9,917 bases of DNA from Filomicrobium sp. (GTDB lineage: Bacteria; Pseudomonadota; Alphaproteobacteria; Rhizobiales; Hyphomicrobiaceae), in the NCBI GenBank assembly GCA_021775655.1, contig JAJFHK010000019.1, forward strand, positions 1 through 9,917, in the 5' to 3' direction. Made by a program: the position numbers and the translations under genes. The stretch's first letter is position 1; each line of letters opens with the position of its first letter. Shown here piece after piece: positions 6,793 through 9,917 of this stretch. The notes under the pieces are model-generated. The model saw only the letters and a list, made by a program, of their open reading frames with translations, was not told the origin of the DNA and searched no databases.

Positions 6793-7173
6793 GTCGAGGC
6801 GCCACACGCCATTTTCGAGGCGGCAGGCGACGGCTTCGGTCCGGCGCGACTTTTCGCCTGCGCTTAGAAGTACGATCACGTGCCTGCACACCCGTCCCTT
6901 GGCATCGACGAAAGACTGAGTGGGTTGGACGACACCTGACAGCTTGCCATGACCACGGTGCCAGACGTAGCTAGCGCCATCGCCGAGTTCGGAAAGTGCA
7001 TATTGCACGTTCTCTAAAGCCGCCACGCGGTCGCTTTCTGTAAGTGACACAACAGTTGCGCGCTGGCCATCTTGAGCCGCGCCCGGAGTCGATGTCATAA
7101 GAATGGTAGCCACGGCGACAAGGCCAACAGCCAGCGTCGCAAAAAACGACTCGAGATCACAGGTAGAACGCAT
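6787..7173 (-). CDS. Small exported protein with 17-kDa surface-antigen-like C-terminus
   Basis: The 128-aa product starts with a hydrophobic segment at about 10-27 and a likely cleavage site G-A-A|Q at 31-34, so it is probably exported. The mature part (about 95 aa) has N-V-Q-Y-A-L-S-E-L-G-D-G-A-S-Y-V-W at 55-71 and then paired C-R motifs (C96-R97 and C117-R118) ending in N-G-V-W-R-L-D-G. This arrangement of C-R, G, C-R and G-x-W matches the C-terminal part of the Rickettsia 17-kDa / RT0821-Lpp0805 surface-protein group. The glycine-zipper part typical of longer members is absent. The two cysteines could form a disulfide. No lipobox is visible. It is divergent from pdxH and co-directional with fabI, 146 bases away. 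The biological role is unknown. The assignment is from pattern and moderate in certainty. Confidence 0.75.
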   Translation of the reverse strand: MRSTCDLESFFATLAVGLVAVATILMTSTPGAAQDGQRATVVSLTESDRVAALENVQYALSELGDGASYVWHRGHGKLSGVVQPTQSFVDAKGRVCRHVIVLLSAGEKSRRTEAVACRLENGVWRLDG

Positions 7174-7234
7174 AAGGCAGACTCACAAGGTACGACGCTA
7201 ATTTGGCAACGGTAACGCGGGAAGGATGCAGACA

Positions 7235-7311
7235 ACACGGCTCCCTCGGTTAGCGAGTATGCCGTGTGTTGGTTAAGACCATCTTTACATGAGTGCCAAA
7301 ATCGATCGATT
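7235..7311. promoter_or_regulatory. Hairpin and 12-base palindrome in the pdxH divergent promoter region
   Basis: The 174-base region between the surface-antigen-like gene and pdxH contains an extended hairpin. ACACGGC (7235-7241) pairs with GCCGTGT (7261-7267), and a 3x3 internal loop then leads to CTCG (7245-7248) with CGAG (7254-7257). A perfect 12-base palindrome AATCGATCGATT lies at 7300-7311. A second small hairpin, AGGAC/GTCCT at 7320-7335, abuts the pdxH Shine-Dalgarno. No T-run follows the first hairpin, so it is not a simple terminator. These could be an operator or leader elements; the type is unknown. Confidence 0.35.
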
Positions 7312-7347
7312 GAGCAGCAAGGACTTAGCCGTCCTAAAGGATCGAAT

Positions 7348-8010
7348 GTGAACGACGAACACCAACTCGATGCTGATGCCCTTGCCGCTCAGACCGACGA
7401 AACGGTCGGCGCACCCAACGATCCATTTGCACTGTTTGAGGATTGGTTGGCTGACGCAACCGGTTCCGAGCCAAACGATCCAAATGCGATGGCGCTGGCG
7501 ACCGTCGATAGTGACGGATTGCCGAACGTGCGGATGGTTCTCTTGAAGGGTGTGGATTCCGTCGAGCGCTCCCAGCGCGGCTTTGTATTCTACACCAACT
7601 TCGAAAGCGCTAAGGGTGTCGAGCTTGCAGCAAACATGCAGGCTGCGAGTGTATTCCATTGGAAGTCGTTGCGCAGGCAGGTGCGGATTCGAGGTCCCGT
7701 ATCTGTTGTTGCCGACGAAGAAGCGGATGCTTATTACGCGAGCCGATCGAGGGGAAGCCGCATAGGCGCATGGGCATCGGCTCAATCGCGACCGCTTGAA
7801 AACCGCACCGAACTTGCCACGAGCGTTGCCAGCTATGCGGCTCGGTACGCCATCGGCACGATCCCACGCCCACCTCACTGGTCAGGATTCCGCATCACGC
7901 CAGTTGAGATTGAGTTCTGGTGCGATCGGCTCTTTCGGCTTCACGAGCGCGTCGTGTTTCGCCGACCTGATCCGCAGTCGCCTTGGAATAAGCTGCGGCT
8001 ATTTCCTTAA
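7348..8010 (+). CDS. pdxH: Pyridoxamine/pyridoxine 5'-phosphate oxidase
   Basis: FMN-dependent cytoplasmic enzyme that oxidises PNP or PMP to pyridoxal 5'-phosphate with O2, in vitamin B6 synthesis and salvage. The 220-aa product is close to the E. coli length. FMN/substrate motifs in order: R-M-V-L-L-K (62-67), F-Y-T-N (81-84), S-A-K-G (87-90), R-R-Q-V-R (109-113), [16 protein letters not shown] (132-147), and the C-terminal R-P-P-H-W-x-G-F-R-I-x-P-x-x-I-E-F-W (174-191), R-L-H-E-R (197-201) and R-L-F-P end. The start is GTG at 7348, with AAAGGA at 7336-7341 six bases upstream. The frame runs open upstream but that part does not resemble the family. A small hairpin sits directly before the Shine-Dalgarno. 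The gene converges on the next minus-strand gene across 71 bases, where I see no clear terminator. Confidence 0.95.
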   Translation: MNDEHQLDADALAAQTDETVGAPNDPFALFEDWLADATGSEPNDPNAMALATVDSDGLPNVRMVLLKGVDSVERSQRGFVFYTNFESAKGVELAANMQAASVFHWKSLRRQVRIRGPVSVVADEEADAYYASRSRGSRIGAWASAQSRPLENRTELATSVASYAARYAIGTIPRPPHWSGFRITPVEIEFWCDRLFRLHERVVFRRPDPQSPWNKLRLFP

Positions 8011-8081
8011 GGCCGCCCCACTCGACTTTTGGAAGTGCGGGTGAATGGGTTTGAGCAAATAAGAACCGACAGACCGGCTGG

Positions 8082-9038
8082 CTAGGGCCCTTCGACATCT
8101 GCGAACGCAATGCAGCCGGCGACCGTGTCGGCTCCCGTTTCAGCTTGCAGAGCGCGATCGGCGACAATCTCCTGATTGGCGCAAACACCGTTAGGTCCAG
8201 CCTCGCGCAATGTGCCAGCAAGTTGCCCACCCATCACGACACCGAATCCGTCCGCACGCTTGCCGTCGGCCCAGTTCTTCAGCCGCGAGGCCGGCGGGCA
8301 TGTCTCCGGGCCCGTCCGGCATTGCGACGGTAGCACCGCGGAAACAACCCAGATGACAGAACCCGAATAAGCGATCCTTAAGGCCAAGCCGTCGGGGAAC
8401 AGCTCGCCACGCGTCTCCCCTGTTTGATTGGCCGTTGTGGTATCGCTGGCAGATCCACCCTCACCGGTGTTCAATGCAATGTCGTTCGTTTCACCAGAGC
8501 TTAGTGCGCTGGGACTGGAATTTTCAGCCGCATCCTGAAGATTGTCCAAGTGTTCAAGCGCCGTGACCCGCAGGCGCAACTGATAGCGAACCGCCACCGC
8601 TGTTATCGCCTGCCTTCCGGCAACAGCCGTATCCTGGTTTAGGCGGCCGCCACCCAACTTGAGCACCTGTCGCGATAAAATCAGTTTCCATCCGCGCGCT
8701 GGAAAAATCTGACGCACTTCGCGGACGCTGCGAACACCTTGCAGCAATACGACATCGGCTTGCAGGCGATTGCCCGCAAATTTCGGTTGCGCAGCTATGC
8801 GCCGTTCAGAACCAAAAGTGTTGCGCCAGCTTTTAGCTGCAGGTTTTTCACGTGTGATAACGCCAGCGGCTGCGGCATCGGCAAGGTTCCAACTAGCGAT
8901 GCGCAAATATTTATTTTCGCTGATTCTCGGCTGAGCTGCACTCGGCACAGCAGCAGCAATGATAGAAGTGCCAAGCGAGGCAGAAGCCAGAACCGCCCGC
9001 CAACCTGTGGACCCACGTTGTGACCACTGAAAGATCAT
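8082..9038 (-). CDS. Exported endonuclease/exonuclease/phosphatase-like protein, probably catalytically dead
   Basis: The 318-aa product has a probable signal peptide (hydrophobic at about 14-33, cleavage near S-A-A|Q at 33-36). The mature part follows the exported EEP-family layout: L-R-I-A-S-W-N-L (45-52), A-D-V-V-L-L-Q-G-V (94-102), F-P-A-R-G-W-K-L-I (112-120), A-V-A-V-R-Y (147-152), V-V-S-A-V-L-P-S-Q-C (231-240), and L-K-N-W-A-D-G-K-R-A-D-G (253-264) before V-V-M-G-G-Q-L-A-G (267-275). Residues 170-212 are a Ser/Thr/Gly-rich insert. The metal-binding Glu expected after Q100 is Gly, the His of H-L-K-S is Val235, and D-F-N is Q-L-A at 271-273. Only the first Asn (51) remains. The frame is intact, so a pseudoenzyme is more likely than recent decay. 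The start at 9038 has GGAG eleven bases upstream. Family assignment rests on the order of motifs. Confidence 0.75.
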   Translation of the reverse strand: MIFQWSQRGSTGWRAVLASASLGTSIIAAAVPSAAQPRISENKYLRIASWNLADAAAAGVITREKPAAKSWRNTFGSERRIAAQPKFAGNRLQADVVLLQGVRSVREVRQIFPARGWKLILSRQVLKLGGGRLNQDTAVAGRQAITAVAVRYQLRLRVTALEHLDNLQDAAENSSPSALSSGETNDIALNTGEGGSASDTTTANQTGETRGELFPDGLALRIAYSGSVIWVVSAVLPSQCRTGPETCPPASRLKNWADGKRADGFGVVMGGQLAGTLREAGPNGVCANQEIVADRALQAETGADTVAGCIAFADVEGP

Positions 9039-9192
9039 GATTTGTCACGCTCCAGCCCTGGTCTTGAGATTCTGTTGGAAAGAGTAGTACCAACCGCAAT
9101 ATCGGCAAGCGCCTGCGTAGTCTTTCAACGGTTTTCGCGGATGCCGGCTTTATATCCAGGCGTGACGGGATCAACTGAGTATGTCAGATCTC

Positions 9193-9216
9193 CGAATATC
9201 AATTCGAATACGAATC
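9193..9216. promoter_or_regulatory. Short CGAAT repeats before the DUF1499 gene
   Basis: Three copies of CGAAT begin at 9193, 9205 and 9211. The last two lie within the inverted repeat ATTCG-AATA-CGAAT (9202-9215), 15 bases before the start codon at 9231. The divergent gap 9039-9230 holds no gene. A TTATAT within it could be a -10 element, but I find no matching -35. The repeats might be an operator or chance in a short AT-rich patch. Confidence 0.2.
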
Positions 9217-9230
9217 CGGGTGTCCCGAAA

Positions 9231-9917
9231 ATGAAGCCGTCACAACTGTCGAGAAACGCTGAAGAAAAACCAAGTAGCCTAGCTGTCTGGAGCGGGCGCG
9301 TTGCCGTCTTCAGCGTCGCTTTAATTTTCTCGGCCCTGTTCCTGCATCGGCTGTTCTCAGTTCCAACCCCCGTTGCCCTCAACCTTATGAAGCTTTCGAT
9401 TTTTGGTGGGCTCGTATCACTCGCGCTTGGCGCACTGGCCGTCGTTGACATTTGGCGCAACGGCACGCGTGGCATTTCGCGCGTCGTCTTCGGCGGTCTG
9501 ATCGCCAGCTGTATTGTAGGGTGGCCCCTAACTGCGCTTCCCAAGGTTCGAGCGCTTCCCGAGATCAACGACGTGACGACCGACACGAGCCAACCGCCGC
9601 GATTCGTAACGCTGGCAGCCAGCCGTCCGGCTGGTGCGAACCGGGCTGATTATCCTGGAGAGATCTTCGCCACGCCGCAGCACCAAGCCTATCCTGACCT
9701 GAAGCCACTTTTGATCAATCGCTCCGTCTCCGAAGCTTACGAGGTGTCCGTCGATGCCGTCCGACGGCTTGGAATGAGCAGCGCCAGCGAGACGCCACCT
9801 GGTGAAGAGGCGCCGGCAACAGGATTGATAGAGGCTGTCGATCGCACGATGATATGGGGCTTCTACGACGATATCGTTATTCGGGTGGTCGGAAACCGAC
9901 TGACCGCACAGATCGAT
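9231..9917 (+). CDS. DUF1499 membrane protein (C-terminus cut off by the window)
   Basis: The open frame starts at ATG 9231 and runs without a stop to the window end (229 codons seen). A polar N-terminus (1-18) is followed by three hydrophobic segments at about 20-38, 55-74 and 84-102. Then comes a domain beginning A-L-P-E-I-N-D-V-T-T-D-T at 108-119, with Q-P-P-R-F at 121-125, a Y-P-D-L-K-P-L region at 154-160, and G-L-I-E-A-V-D-R-T at 198-206 and G-F-Y-D-D-I-V-I-R-V at 210-219. That series is the DUF1499 pattern, here with an N-terminal membrane part. The function of DUF1499 is not known. I chose 9231 because no other in-frame start lies shortly upstream; the Shine-Dalgarno is weak. It is divergent from the EEP-like gene by 192 bases. 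Confidence 0.85.
   Translation, partial: MKPSQLSRNAEEKPSSLAVWSGRVAVFSVALIFSALFLHRLFSVPTPVALNLMKLSIFGGLVSLALGALAVVDIWRNGTRGISRVVFGGLIASCIVGWPLTALPKVRALPEINDVTTDTSQPPRFVTLAASRPAGANRADYPGEIFATPQHQAYPDLKPLLINRSVSEAYEVSVDAVRRLGMSSASETPPGEEAPATGLIEAVDRTMIWGFYDDIVIRVVGNRLTAQID

Noticed and set aside
7285..7878. Minus-strand 197-residue frame opposite pdxH
   Set aside because: pdxH carries all family motifs on the plus strand; the antisense frame has no recognisable feature.

Overview
The window reads as chromosomal housekeeping DNA from an alphaproteobacterium, most likely a member of the Hyphomicrobiales (Rhizobiales). The grounds are the mixture aroC - histidine phosphatase - fabI - small surface-antigen-like protein - pdxH, the alphaproteobacterial style of the ABC1 kinase and the DUF1499 protein, and coding GC of roughly 60%. 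The genus assignment (Hyphomicrobium/Filomicrobium-like) is inference only. I see no insertion sequence, prophage, CRISPR array, tRNA or rRNA.

Layout. Positions 1-1280 (+): an exported TPR protein, then a small exported His/Arg-rich protein closed by a good intrinsic terminator. 1351-2709 (+): an ABC1/UbiB-type atypical kinase. 2747-6640 (-): from right to left, fabI, a histidine phosphatase, a gap of about 660 bases, aroC, and a two-helix membrane protein with a probable PH-like domain. This block converges on the kinase gene. 6787-7173 (-): a small exported protein with a 17-kDa surface-antigen-like C-terminus. It is divergent from pdxH (7348-8010, +). 8082-9038 (-): an exported endonuclease/exonuclease/phosphatase-like protein whose usual catalytic residues all appear replaced. 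It is convergent with pdxH and divergent from a DUF1499 membrane protein (9231 to the window end, +, cut off by the window).

How the genes work together. aroC (last step to chorismate), fabI (last reductive step of the fatty-acid cycle) and pdxH (PLP synthesis/salvage) are unrelated core metabolic enzymes. The rest are envelope or exported proteins of unknown role. No single dedicated system is evident.

The most interesting non-coding signal is in the aroC/histidine-phosphatase gap. A plus-strand segment (about 4900-5085) folds on paper into a three-way-junction RNA. A 13-bp closing helix joins its ends, and a strong intrinsic terminator follows. The 3' strand of the closing helix is also the 5' arm of the terminator, so the two structures are mutually exclusive. 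No plus-strand gene lies downstream, so an independent small RNA is the simplest reading. The second item is the degenerate EEP-family protein, a candidate exported pseudoenzyme.
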